From assembly GCA_038503035.1 (NCBI GenBank), contig JAVSML010025225.1:142801-206800 (forward strand): DNA of 64,000 nt. Reading direction: 5' to 3'. Within the stretch, counting starts at the first letter, position 1; each line of letters opens with the position of its first letter. Origin of the DNA: Crocodylus rhombifer (Eukaryota > Chordata > Crocodylia > Crocodylidae). The notes beneath the pieces were generated by a model. The model saw only the letters and a list, made by a program, of their open reading frames with translations. It searched no databases and had not been told where the DNA came from. Both the position numbers and the translations under genes were made by a program. Below, in pieces: positions 1 to 10,227 of the stretch.

Positions 1-789
1 TTGTATCGAACCCCAACCCTGCAAAGAGGCTGAAGGGAGACCCTCCATGGCAACCAAAAAGGCAAGCAACAAGTAACAGAGTAGGCTCCTGCAGCAATCA
101 GCATGACCCAAGCACAAAGCTCAGAGACTCCATCTGATGACAATCAGCTGCAGAATAAGGGACAGGACTGAGTCCCCTCTGAGGCAGTCAGTGGCAGAGG
201 GCCAGCAGCACAGGCAGCTCCCAAGGGTCATTGCTCTAAACCCCTGCTCCAGATGACCAGGCAGACACCCCACATTCCTCACGGCTTGCCAATCCTGCTT
301 TGAGCGCTGGCCTGCGCCCCGAGCTCCTGGGGACCCTCGTCCTGGTGCTCTGCTGCTCTTCAAGATCCCAATGCCTTGCCTGCTGCTGTCCCACTTCCCC
401 AGAGAGGGGTTTCCTCAACTCACCGACCCAGCTCCCTGCTCCAGATAAGGATGCCGCTTGTGCTCCTGGCCGCTGTTTCTTCTCTGAAGTGGAGTGGGGG
501 GGCTGACTGCCACCCCTAGACTCCGGGATGCCCGGCACATCCAGCACACTGCGATGGGGCCTGGGGCACCAGCTCTCTGCCCCAAGCCCTGGCCACTGCT
601 CCCTCTCTTCTGCAGGCACGGCTGACTGCCACTGCCTTCTTCTCACAGGGCCTTCAAGGCTCTTCAGAGGGGTCCCTCTGCTCCTTCCGCTGGGTCAGCT
701 CACCACAGCTCTTCTTAGGCCTCCTGCATCATTCCCCGGAGTCACTGTCAGCAGCCCCCTGTCACAGGCCAGCTGCACACTGTGAGTGT
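1..789. other. No gene recognised
   Basis: This stretch is moderately GC-rich with runs of C and of CAG/CTG. Open frames on both strands are short, rich in Pro, Ser, Gly and Arg, and match no family I recognise. I see no repeat boundary other than the start of the CR1 element near 790. Confidence 0.4.
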
Positions 790-1637
790 ATCAATTCTAT
801 CACTGGAAAGACTTCAGCAAGATCTGGATAGGTTACAGGGGTGGGCTAGCAAAAACAGGATGCGCTTCAATACTGACAATACTTGGGCAGTAGTAACCAG
901 CAGCACACTTATAAGATGGGAAACTCCCTTCTTGAGAGCACAGAGGCAGAAAGGGATCTTGGAGTCATTACTGACTCCAGGATGAACATGGGCCGACAAT
1001 GTGAGGTCACGGTTGGCAGGGCTAACGGAACCTTGTCGTGCATCCACAGGTGCATCTCTAGCAGGGCCAAGGAGGTGATCCTCCCACTCTATGCAACACT
1101 GGTCAGGCCACAGCTGGAGTACTGTGTCCAATTCTGTGCGCCCCACTTCAGGAGGGATGTGGACAACATTGAGAGGGTCCAGAGGAGGGCTACCCACATG
1201 ATCCGGGGACAACAGGGCAGACCCTACAATGAGAAACTGCGGGACCTGAGCCTGTTCAGCCTTCACAAGCAAAGGTTGAGGGGGGACCTGGTGACCGTCT
1301 ATAAACTCACTAGGGGGGACCAGAAGGGTTTGGGAGAGACCTTGTTTCCCCTAGCACCCCCTGGCATAACAAGGAATAATGGCCACAAGTTGTTGGAAAG
1401 TAGGTTTAGATTAGACCTCTGCAAGAACTACTTCACAGTTAGGGCGGCTAGGATCTGGAACCAACTTCCAAGGGAAGTTGTGCTGGCTCCTACCCTGGGG
1501 GTCTTTAAGAGGAGGCTTGATGCCTACTAAGTGGGATCATTTGAGCCCAGTTTTTTCTCTTACCCAGGCAGGGGGTCGGACTTGAAGATCTACAAGGTCC
1601 CTTCTGACCCTACTTCTATGATTCTATGATTCTATGA
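790..1637 (+). mobile_element. CR1 LINE fragment, 3' part of ORF2 and 3' tail
   Basis: This is a 5'-truncated CR1 non-LTR retrotransposon. The reading frame covers the C-terminal part of the reverse transcriptase protein. It begins at the segment LQQDLDRLQGWASKNRMRFN, shifts frame near 885, and then runs open to a stop at 1530. Visible CR1 landmarks are [34 protein letters not shown] and GHKLLESRFRLD. After the stop come the short CR1 3' UTR (GGTCGGACTTGAAGATCTAC, about 1575) and three copies of a TGATTCTA-type terminal repeat ending at 1637. The frameshift and missing 5' part make it inactive. The tail type matches the short CR1 tail at 14370-14499, so both probably belong to one subfamily. 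Confidence 0.95.
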
Positions 1638-2557
1638 TCACAGGCCAACTGGGTGTTACAAGGTTATCAGCCACTGGGCTGTTTGGTTCAGTTTTGGATC
1701 GAGGAGGCAAAGTTGGGAGTGAAGTAAAGGCAAATTTATTATAGCTTACACACACAACAGTTAACAGAAAGATAAATGCAATAAGCAGATAATGCAGTAT
1801 TAAAGAGCTAGTAGTAAATAACAACAACAGATAATAACAACAGATAGATGGATCAATTCTGTCGCAGGCCAACTGGGCACTGCAAGGGTATTAGCCACTG
1901 GGCTCTTCAAAACAACAGATAGACAGACATGGGTTGGCAACTTATAAATAGTCCCTTGATGCCACGTATGCGTCAAGTGATTCCAGCAAAGTCAGGCATC
2001 CCCAATCGACGCTGTCGGAGGGATTACCGGGGAAGGTCCCTTGATCAGGATCTGATCCTCACTTACACCGGGAGTCCGGAGTCCAGGCTTGGAACAGAAA
2101 TGACCGTTCTTTTCCCTCCTTCCTGCTGGTCACCTGATGCACGTGCTTTTTATACCTAGTCTTATGCTAATCTGTTGGCTTTAGAGCCACTCACAATCTT
2201 GCCCTATAGCTGTTACCCTATGGGATTGAAAGGTGTTAAAAATTATCATAAAAGGTTACTACCCAGACCCAGATTTATCCAATAAGCAAATTACAATGCA
2301 GCACCTTTACGTTTGAAATTGAGATTGCTCCACTTAAGCCCAACCCCTATTAGGTTTCTCTGAATATGCTTTCTTGGGATGTGCTTTCCTGGAATGTGTT
2401 GGGTGTGCCAGGTGGTTGGATCCAGTTTTTATCGTCAAAAACTGAACCCTGAGCAAAAACCGTTAGGTCAGCTAATCTTGCAGCTACAGCTTCGCCTATG
2501 AAGCCCAGTCAGTTCCACAAACAGTTAATTAATATTTTTGGTTAAACTTATGACAGA
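1638..2557 (-). mobile_element. Solo LTR-like element with TATA box and poly(A) signal
   Basis: Read on the minus strand, this stretch has LTR promoter architecture. A TATA box (TATAAAAAGCACGTG, about 2142-2156) is followed about 400 bases downstream by an AATAAA signal in GCTATAATAAATTTGCC (about 1735-1744). A candidate 5' end on the minus strand is TGTCATAAG near 2557. The other end is not clear; the sequence abuts the CR1 tail at 1637. An imperfect direct repeat of about 43 bases occurs at 1640-1682 and 1864-1906. There is no internal retroviral coding sequence, so it is best read as a solo LTR. Boundaries are approximate and no target duplication was found. Confidence 0.55.
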
Positions 2558-2607
2558 CAAGTTACATTTGCGGGTTACGAACTTACATGCTTTATATTAG
2601 CTAATAT

Positions 2608-2974
2608 TACCTGTTTAGGCAAAATACCAAATGCCTCCAAGAAGCACATATTTATTGCTTATTAATCTCTCTGGTTCTGGCTGTCACAGCCCCCCATGCC
2701 AGTTCAGCTGCTGCTTTTATCCCCTCTGGCAGTTCCTCCCTGGCTTGCAAACCAGTCAACCAGGGCTCAGGGTGGCAGGCCCCCAACTCTGGCCATCCCC
2801 CTTCCATGAGAATGAGGGGATTGAAAATCCCTTCTTTAGATTGGCTTCTCCTTTTCCACAAGGCAGGGCTCCCCTGCTCCACCCTTGGGGTCACTCCGAG
2901 TTCACCGGCACAGTTTCTAGCCCAGGGTAAGTATCTCAAGCCAATTGGTGAGCCCACATTGGCAGACTGTTACA
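2608..2974 (-). mobile_element. Solo LTR with 5-bp target duplication
   Basis: On the minus strand the element begins TGTAACAGTC (2974) and contains GGGATAAAAGC (about 2713-2723) as a TATA-like box, with AATAAA at 2651-2656 as poly(A) signal. It is flanked by AATAT at 2603-2607 and 2975-2979, a 5-bp target duplication. The 3' terminus would be TA instead of CA, explicable by one transition. There are no coding sequences, so this is a solo LTR left by recombination between the LTRs of an older provirus. It is not similar to the LTRs of the provirus at 30-39 kb. Confidence 0.6.
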
Positions 2975-2979
2975 AATAT

Positions 2980-3513
2980 ATGCATAGCTCTTCTTCTTCT
3001 CGGTCAAGTTAGGAAAAAGTTCTGTTTTGCTCAAACAGACTAAGCTCTCCATCTATATCTGGTTACACAAAAACTACTTGTTGAAAACACAAAGTTGTGG
3101 TAAAATGTTCTTGGGCTGAGAGGACCGCTTTGGGAGAAGAGCAGGGATTTTGGTCTCCAGGCAACAAATCACAATTTTCTTCCCAGAAAAATGGATAGCC
3201 TTCCTTATGTCTAGCTCTTACTCAAAACTAGTTATATAAACCCAATCCTGCAATTTAAAATATGGGCACACTCTTTTGCACCCTCAGAAACCACTTGACT
3301 TTGGTCAATCTTGTGTGCAAGTGAAGAAACCTCTTCACTCCCTGAAAATTAGAAGATCTTGGTCATTTTCAATACCAGCTACAGTGGAGGATGTAAATGG
3401 CAATCAACCAAAGGATTCTCTATTTGGTTGCAGTTTTATGATAAAAATCTTCTGCTTTTCCAGCATTCTCTTTATATTTGAGAGATCTACTTCTTTTTGC
3501 CATCTCTGATACT
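2980..3513. other. No feature recognised
   Basis: AT-rich sequence with a short TTC-type run near 2990-3001. I see no gene or repeat structure. Confidence 0.4.
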
Positions 3514-3734
3514 CAGTGGGCACACATACATGAGGATCTTAATGCACAGTAGACTGACTGCACATTACAGCTTCACAGCAAAAACTGTGTGATTAGGCTA
3601 ATAAGCAGTAGTACCACTGGGCATTAATGATCATAAAAAGCAGCCTACTGCATATTTATTTAGTTCTTCCTTTTGCAAGTACAAAATTTATTGTTCAGTA
3701 GACACTCATTAATGAAAGTGTAGACATGCCCAGT
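3514..3734. mobile_element. Short inverted-repeat element, family A
   Basis: A 221-base non-coding element. It opens CAGTGGGCACACATACATG and closes GTGTAGACATGCCCAGTTG, which are inverted relatives of each other around TGGGCA. The interior carries motifs shared with the elements at 4658-4977 and 52252-52792, such as TGCACAGTA and ATTAATG. It looks like a non-autonomous DNA transposon (MITE). The target duplication is unclear and the superfamily is not determined. Confidence 0.5.
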
Positions 3735-4657
3735 TGCTTGTTTGTTTAGTGCCATTGGCCCTGTCCTCATGAGTCTTCAGTTCAAATACTTACTTTTAGT
3801 ACAGTAAATCCATCCCGTATGTCTATTTTAAATGGAATACTGCACATATAGTGAGTACAGCCCCGGTTGCCGTCTCTTGTCAGAACACTTTAAATAGCCT
3901 GCATTTTCTCACACTATATTTAGCTCTTTAGTCCCAGTAACATATTATCACATCATTACATGCAATAGGTAATGTCAGACAAGATGACATCACCAAATAC
4001 AAACACTGGAGCATTGCAGAGAAGAGTGTTTTTAACCTGCAGACAGAGTCTTCCTGGCTTAGCATTTGCAAGCCCAACTTTCCAAAAACCACATATCAAC
4101 TTGAACCCCACTCATCTCTCTCTTTGTCTCTTTGTGATATATTCTATAAATGCTCAGCGCATCATAGTGGAACCATATTTCCAAAAGTGCAAAAACTGTT
4201 TTTAGATAGAGATATAAGTAAGTAGATTTTCAAAGAAAGCTCCGTGTGTTGTTTTCAAAATCTGACTATGGGCTGTAGTGAGAGCTGCTTCAAAGAGAGA
4301 GTGCTTTTACAGATTTGCCTCCCATGGTACATAGTAAGTGCTTGAAAATATGGTCCTTAGTTCTTTACAAAAATCCACTGATCTTGTTAAGTCAATAGAG
4401 TTGAACTGGTTCAAAATTAGTTGCATACAAGATTGGAATCAGGTCCTAGTTTCTAAAGTGTAAGCTAGCAATCTGTTTCTGTACACTGAACTAAACTCAT
4501 TCTTTACCTATTCCAGGGAAGAAACATTATGCAAATAGTGAGTATGCCCCATCATGAAGCTTGAACTTTTGTTGGGCATTTAGAACAGAATTCTCCGTTT
4601 CTTTGTACATCTAGATGGCAGGTTTCAAACTGTCTACATAGGTTGTCCTAACTATAT
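3735..4657. other. No feature recognised
   Basis: AT-rich single-copy-looking sequence without a supported gene. The short open frame at 3972-4205 has no recognisable domain. Confidence 0.4.
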
Positions 4658-4977
4658 ACTGGGCACATATGTGCATGCCCATACTGCACAGTAAATATGG
4701 CAACTCATGCTGACTTGAGCATAAATTTGATACCTACATCACAGAGGTATCAAAGTTACACTCGATTAGTTACTGTGAAGTAATGCAGTGTAGACACCTT
4801 ACTACACAGTAACACTCTGTGTGTGGACTGACTTGGGACTAATTTTAGTCCCAGGTCAGTCCACACATAGCTTTAATGTGTTGTAATACCTGCACATGTA
4901 GATGCTGGTCTATTCCCGCTTACTGAACAGTAAGTAAATTTAAGCCGTGTAGATTCACACATAGACATGCCCACTGT
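4658..4977. mobile_element. Short inverted-repeat element, family A, with fold-back core
   Basis: This 320-base element opens ACTGGGCACATATGTGCATG and closes CACATAGACATGCCCACTG. The ends are inverted relatives of each other and of the ends of the elements at 3514 and 52252. The centre is a near-perfect palindrome (4820-4867). There is no coding potential. It fits a non-autonomous, fold-back type DNA transposon. Confidence 0.5.
4820..4867. repeat. Near-perfect 22-bp inverted repeat
   Basis: The arms 4820-4841 and 4846-4867 are reverse complements with one mismatch, separated by the four bases ATTT. The palindrome sits inside the family A element and would form a stable hairpin in single-stranded DNA. 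Confidence 0.85.
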
Positions 4978-5562
4978 GTCTGTGTAAGGGTGTACATGTA
5001 GACTGAGCATGTGAAGAAGACATATGGACTGGCCTTTTGGGTAAGCAGATTACATGTTTACATACCTGACTGTAAATCCCAGAAAAATAATGGAGGAAGG
5101 GAAGGAAAGGATGAGGCTGAGCCACATTTTTTTTTTTTTTTTTTGCTTTTAATAGTCATTGGATAAAATGGATGGAAAGTAGAATTGTGGGAAAGTTTCT
5201 GCCTCAGTGGGAGGTAGAGTCCAGGCTGGAACGCAGATCCTGGTCCCTTTCATAGAAAGGACGCCTGACCTAATCCACACACCATTTGGCTTAATTAATT
5301 CTTCCTAGCCCCATATATCTCCCTTTCATGGCTGCCATTAGGGTCAGCTTCTAAAGGCCTGACCTGTACTGAGAAGTTAGAGAAATAGAAATTCAAAGCC
5401 CCCCTGGGTAAGGATGGCCTAGAGCCCAAGTCTTCAGCTTCCCATGCAAGTGCCCCAGCCACTCAAATATGGAGGTAAAACTGGAAGGCTGTTTCTCTGG
5501 AAGTGAACATTTGCTGCTCATGAGATTCCAGTCAGCCAGACTTTTGTCACAGATATGGGTAC
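4978..5562. other. No gene; poly(T) tract at 5127-5144
   Basis: Unannotatable sequence except for an 18-base T run at 5127-5144. The upstream extension of the old reverse transcriptase relic (5563 onward) may reach into the last part, but I cannot show it. Confidence 0.35.
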
Positions 5563-5724
5563 ATGTCCAGATTAAGCACTTACGTTATTTATAGGAATTT
5601 ATTCTTTGAATTTGGAACAACAAAGATATCCCTGGGGAACCTGAGAAATGCTAATATCATAACTACCTTCAAGAAAGGAGATAGGACTGTGTGGGAATTA
5701 TTGGCATATCACCTTCCTTTCATA
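5563..5724 (+). pseudogene. Old non-CR1 LINE reverse transcriptase relic, 5' piece
   Basis: The plus-strand frame contains NANIITTFKKGDRT, a clear match in form to the finger region of non-LTR reverse transcriptases (xxIVTxFKKGDRT). It is followed, after a one-base frame change, by CGNYWHITFL, corresponding to the conserved CGNYRGISLL-type motif. The relic stops abruptly at 5724, where a minus-strand CR1 begins. The next expected part of the protein appears directly after that CR1, at 8213. The style is not that of CR1; I cannot assign the LINE clade. It is a degraded pseudogene. Confidence 0.7.
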
Positions 5725-5818
5725 GATTTCATAGATTTCATAGAAATTAGGGCTGGAAGGGACCTCGGGAGATCATCGAGTCCAGCCCCCTGCCCAAAGG
5801 GCAGGAAGTTAGCTGGGG

Positions 5819-7377
5819 TCATAGGATCCCAGCAAGATAAGCATCCAATTTACTCTTGAAGGTGTTCAATGTAGGTGCTTGAACAACCTCCGCTGGCAGG
5901 CTGTTCCAGACCTTGGGGGCTTGGACAGTAAAGAAATTCTTCCTTATGTCCAGCCTGAAACAGTCTTGCAGGAGTTTGTGACTGTTCGACCTCGTCATCC
6001 CTTGGGGCGCTCTGGTGAACAGACGTTCCCCCAGATCCTGGTGGTCACCCCTGATAAACTTATAGGTGGCCATCAGATCACCCCTGAGCCTGCGCTTTTC
6101 CAGGCTAAAGAGTCCCGTGGCTCTCAGCCTGTCATCATAAGATCTGTTTTCCTGACCTCTGATCATGCGCGTGGCTCTCCTCTGGACTCTCTCAAGCTTC
6201 TCCACATCCTTTTTGAATTCTGGAGCCCAAAACTGGACGCAGTACTCCAGCTGCAGCCTCACCAAGGCCGAGTACAAGGGGAGAATGACGTCCCGGGATT
6301 TGCTTGAGAAGCATCTATGGATGCACGCCAGCATTTTGGTCGCTTTACTAGCCGCAGCATCGCATTGCAGGCTCATGTTCATCTTGTGGTCAATGATGAC
6401 CCCCAAGTCTCTTTCTTCTGTAGTGCTATCCAACGTAACACTGCCGAGCCTATAAGGATGCTGCAGGTTTTTCCTCCCAAGGTGGAGAACCTTGCATTTT
6501 TCGGTGTTAAACACCATGAGGTTCTCGTCTGCCCATTTGCTGAGCTTGTCCAGGTCAGCCTGGATCACCTGCCTGTCTTCTGGTGTGGATGCTTTGCCCC
6601 AAAGTTGGTGTCATCGGCGAACTTGGCCAGTCCATTCCTGACTCCAATGTCCACATCGTTAATGAAGATGTTGAACAGTATGGGTCCCAGGACAGAGCCT
6701 TGAGGGACCCCACTGGTCACAGGGCACCATGATGAGTGACTGCCATCAATCACAACCATCTGGGTCCGACCACGAAGCCAATTTCCCAGCCAGCGGATCA
6801 TGGTGGAGCCAAGGCCACAACTGGGCAGTTTGGCCAAGAGGTGATCATGGGATACCAGATCAAAAGCTTTTTTGAAGTCAAGATATATGACATCAATCTC
6901 TTCTCCCTTGTCCAGGTGATAGGTCACCTGGTCATAGAAGGAAATGAGATTGGTCAAACTAGACCTACCCGCAACAAACCCATGCTGGCTGTCCCTTAGA
7001 ATGTTAGCCTGGGCCAGTCCCTCAAGGATGGCCTCCTTAATAAACTTTTCTAAGATCTTCCCCAGGATTGAAGTCAGGCTAATGGGCCTGTAGTTAGCCA
7101 GATCCACTCTCCTCCCTTTCTTGAAGATCGACACCACATTGGCCTTCTTCCAGTCTTCGGGCACTACACCAGAGTGCCAGGAGTTTTCAAAGATCCGTGC
7201 CAGGGGCTGGGCCAGGATGCTCGCCAGCTCCTTGAGTACCCTGGGGTGCAGATTGTCAGGGCCGGCTGACTTGATGGTATACAGCTTCTCAAGGTGTTCC
7301 TTCACGAGGTCAGCATTGATGGAGGGTAGGGGATCCCCCTCACCCAGATTTCCCTGTCCCATAGCAGGCATGGGCAT
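5819..7377 (-). pseudogene. CR1 ORF2 reverse transcriptase region, one frameshift
   Basis: The frame 7377-6565 carries the reverse transcriptase. It has the finger motif [20 protein letters not shown], motif A in [16 protein letters not shown] (catalytic Asp), motif B in [13 protein letters not shown], and motif C FADD (catalytic Asp pair). The frame ends at 6565, and the protein continues one frame over from 6568 to 5819, which implies a small indel just after motif C. The C-terminal part has [28 protein letters not shown] and RRATRMIRG. The upstream endonuclease frame is in phase but separated by an in-frame TAA at 7399-7401. All catalytic reverse transcriptase residues I can locate are still present. 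Confidence 0.92.
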
Positions 7378-7398
7378 CCCATGGGACTGATGAAAGAC

Positions 7399-8181
7399 TT
7401 ACGCAAAGTACCTATTTAATAGGTTGGCTTTTTCCTGGGCGTCAGTTGTCAGTTGCCCCATCTGGTTTAGCAGGGGTCCAACGTTGCCCTTGCTTTTCCT
7501 CCGGCTCCCCACATATCTGAAAAAGGACTTTTTGTTGTCCTTGATGCCTGAAGCTAGTTGGAGTTCAGTTGCAGCCTTGGCTTTCCTGGTTTGGTCCCTG
7601 CAGGACCGGACCAGTGCGGAGTAATCCTCCTTGGAGGTGAATCCCATCCTCCATCCTTTGTAGGCTTTCCTTTTTAGCCACAGTAGGTCCGCTAGGTCTC
7701 TGGAGAGCCAGGGGGGCTGCTGTGTCTTCTTGCTGCCTTTCCTCCGTGTTGGAATAGATTTAGCTTGTGCACTGAGGATCGCTTCCTTGAGAAGCAACCA
7801 CTCTTCTTGAACTCCCATCTCCCTGGGGTCATGGTCCCTGAGGGCCTGACCGACTAGCCTCTTGAGCTTATCAAAGTCAGCTTTTCTGAAGTCAAGGACT
7901 TCTGTGTTGCTGACTGACTTGCCAGCTTTACGGCGGATGGTGAAGGTGATCAGCTCGTGGTTGCTGTCACCCAACTTCCCATCGATCACTAGGTCGTCGA
8001 TTAGGTCGTCCCCCGTAGCCAGTACCAGGTCGAGCAGCGCTTTGCCTCTCGTTGGCTCATAGACTTCTTGAGTCAGGTAGAGGTCATCCACGCACGAGAG
8101 AAAGCTTTGCGCCCACTCAGATTTAGCTGATTGATCTTCCCACGAGATGTCCGGGTAATTGAAGTCACCCATGACAACCAA
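7399..8181 (-). pseudogene. CR1 ORF2 endonuclease, C-terminal half
   Basis: This encodes the end of the apurinic-like endonuclease domain and the linker to the reverse transcriptase. MVVMGDFNYPDISWED contains the GDFN motif, and ALLDLVLATGDD the LDLV motif. The usual Ser-Asp-His catalytic triplet reads Ser-Asn-His (in GDSNHELI, near 7960), so the active-site Asp appears lost. The linker includes WLLLKEAI, PPWLSRDL and KKSFFRYV, typical of CR1. The frame closes with TAA at 7399-7401, where the related copy at 54.8 kb has a sense codon, so this stop is probably secondary. The N-terminal half of the endonuclease is absent through 5' truncation. Confidence 0.88.
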
Positions 8182-8212
8182 GGTCCTGGAGCAAGCGGCC
8201 TCAGTCAGTTCC

Positions 8213-8965
8213 CGGGTGGAAAAAAATCTTGCCCATATCCTCCTGAACCATCTTCTACCTCTTGCTGAGGAAGTTCAGCCCAAATCTCAGTAATGGTTTC
8301 AAACCATCCTGTTGGGCAATTGCCATCATCTTTGTTGTCTGTCAGATCCAAAAAAAAGTGTCAGTAATAAGATCAGCATCTGTATGCAGCCTTATTTGAT
8401 GTTACTAAAACCTTTGATTTAATCAATTATGAAGCTTTGTGAAACATACTGTCCAGATTCGGATATCCTGAAAAGTACATCAAGGTCTTGGGGCTTCTCC
8501 ATAACCAGATCACGGTGACTGTTCTATGTAATGGACCAGAAACAGATCCACTTGTCATCTGAAGTAGGGTCAAGCAAGGGTGGGTCATTGCCCCCACTCC
8601 CCAACTCTGTTCTCATTTCAGGACTGCCTTCCTTCTGGAATTGACATTGAACTGAACAAGTGAAGGGCTCTTTAATCTGGGTTGTTTTTATTTGAAGACC
8701 AAAGTAGTCAAAACAATCATCCTTGATGTTAAATATGCCAATGAATATGCCATCCTTCTACACACTATGGATAACCTTGAGACCACGCTGGATCTTTTCA
8801 GAGAAACTTACCAAACTTTGGGCCTGTTTCCCAACATTGAGAAGTCTAAAGTGCTCTATCAGTCTGCCTCAGAACATAAATGTGATTCCCCTCCACAAAT
8901 TACCATTGAGGGAAAAACTATGGTGGTAGTTGAGGACTTCCCCTTCCTTGGTAGCCACTAGGGGT
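8213..8965 (+). pseudogene. Old non-CR1 LINE reverse transcriptase relic, 3' piece
   Basis: This continues the relic of 5563-5724 on the far side of the CR1 insertion. In shifting plus-strand frames I read NLAHILLNHLLPLAEEVQPK (8222 onward), the motif A region DVTKTFDLINYEAL (about 8396), VKQGWVIAPT (8571; the conserved form has Gly-Cys before the valine), and then a clean frame 8692-8961. That frame has LKTKV, YANEYAILLHTMDNLETTLD (motif C, where the YADD Asp pair has become YANE), LGLFPNIEKSKVLYQ and VVVEDFPFLGSH. The motif order and spacing are those of a non-LTR reverse transcriptase. In-frame stops and loss of the catalytic Asp pair show it is dead. It breaks off at about 8965, where GTTTC-rich sequence begins. 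Confidence 0.8.
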
Positions 8966-10227
8966 CTGCAAAACAGCACTGTTTCATTTTGACTTAGGTT
9001 TTGCCATTTCAAAGGGACAGTGTTTCATTTTGCTGTTTTGAAGCACTTTTCCATTTTGTTGAAATTGTTTTGCTGTTTTGACATTGTTTCAACATGTTTC
9101 AATGTTTCACCCATAGACTATACTGGGGAATCACAAAAATGCCCCTAGGATGAGTCTGGCACAGCCCCACAGCCCTCCTGGGGGGCATGGTCCCTGGAGC
9201 TGCCTGTGGAATGACACCAGGCTGCCACTGCCAGCTGAAGCCAGTGCCAGCACTGTGTTCTTCCCAGTGCTCAATGCGGGCTGCACCAGACAGAATCGGG
9301 TGCTGGAGCTGGCCCCAGGCAGCAGCAACAGCCTGCTGTCATCTGCAAGTTCCACATCCAATGAGTGCAGAGCTTTTTTTAAAAAAAAGCCCCTCACTCA
9401 CTGACTATGGCAGCAGCAATAAGGGCCTCTGGTTGCTCGTGGCAAAGCCCCCCTGTGCAGCCGGGATCGCCCTCTGGCACCAGCATCATGCCATGGCTCA
9501 GCAAGGCACCGCACACTGTCCTGGAGATGGGGCGGATCCACATGTCAGCTGTTTCCCCAGTTTGATATCAGCTTGATTCCCCAGCTCTCTGATCATTCCC
9601 CCAGCTCGTCCCTGGGGGTGCAACCCCTGGATATGTGTGTGGGGTTCCAGCAAGCTGCTTCTGCAGCTAGGGAAATAGCCCAGAGCCACCACCATCCCCA
9701 GCTGGCAGAGGAAGCCTGCTATCATCCTACATTATTCAGGGGCATGCATCCCCCAGGAAGAGCTAGGGGAAGCAATCAGAGAGCTGAGGGAAAGATCGGG
9801 GACCTGGGGAATTAAACCAGGAACTATGAGAATGTTCCGGGATCTGAACATTCCCCCACTTCCCTGTTTGATTCCCCAGCCCATGCCTCAATTCTCCAGT
9901 GCCCTGTTCAATTTCACAGCCCCCGGCTCAATTCCCCAGCACCCTGTTTAATTCCCCAGGCCCTGGTTCGACTCTCCAGTACCAGCTGCAGGCTGGGGCC
10001 AGTGGCAGCACTGCAGTCTTCCCAGCGTTGGGCACAGGCTGTGCCAAGTGGCTGCCACTAGCCCCAGCCTGCAGCAGCAGCCTGTTAAAACCCTGCACCC
10101 AGATTAGGGGCCCATGGCTCCTGGCAAAAGCTGGGAAAATGATCAGAGATCTGAGGGAAGTTATCAGACAGCTGGGTAATCTAGATTTCAATATCAGAGC
10201 AGTCCTTCCTGCCTCTTTGCCTACCCT
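8966..10227. repeat. GTTTC-rich and CCCCAG-rich repeat unit, class unknown
   Basis: This starts with about 140 bases of GTTTCA/TTTTG-rich sequence (8980-9110). It continues as a GC-rich block with repeated phrases such as TTCCCCAGC (around 9555-9600 and 9840-9960) and two loosely similar CTGGCCCCAG/CAGCAGCAACAG-type modules (about 9240-9330 and 9985-10090). GTTTCAAAG-rich sequence recurs at 10505-10610 after a CR1 end, suggesting a single transposon-like unit of about 1.65 kb with similar sequence at both ends. I found no transposase motif; open frames here look incidental. Confidence 0.4.

Larger units (their letters stand above)
5725..8212 (-). mobile_element. CR1 LINE, nearly complete ORF2, inserted in an older LINE
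   Basis: This is a 2.5 kb CR1 retrotransposon on the minus strand. Its 3' end lies at 5725-5750, with TTTCATAGA-type terminal repeats and AGGGCTGGAAGGGACCTCGG. It carries the endonuclease C-terminal half (7399-8181), the reverse transcriptase (6565-7377) and the C-terminal part (5819-6568). The 5' end is truncated inside the endonuclease at about 8212. A closely related copy occurs at 53343-55072. The element has split an older plus-strand reverse transcriptase gene, whose pieces flank it exactly. Confidence 0.95.

Noticed and set aside
236..646. Open frames on both strands in GC-rich sequence
   Set aside because: Overlapping frames on opposite strands with low-complexity composition, no domain and no splice context.
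5879..6703. Plus-strand frames over the CR1
   Set aside because: Antisense shadows of the CR1 ORF2 on the minus strand.
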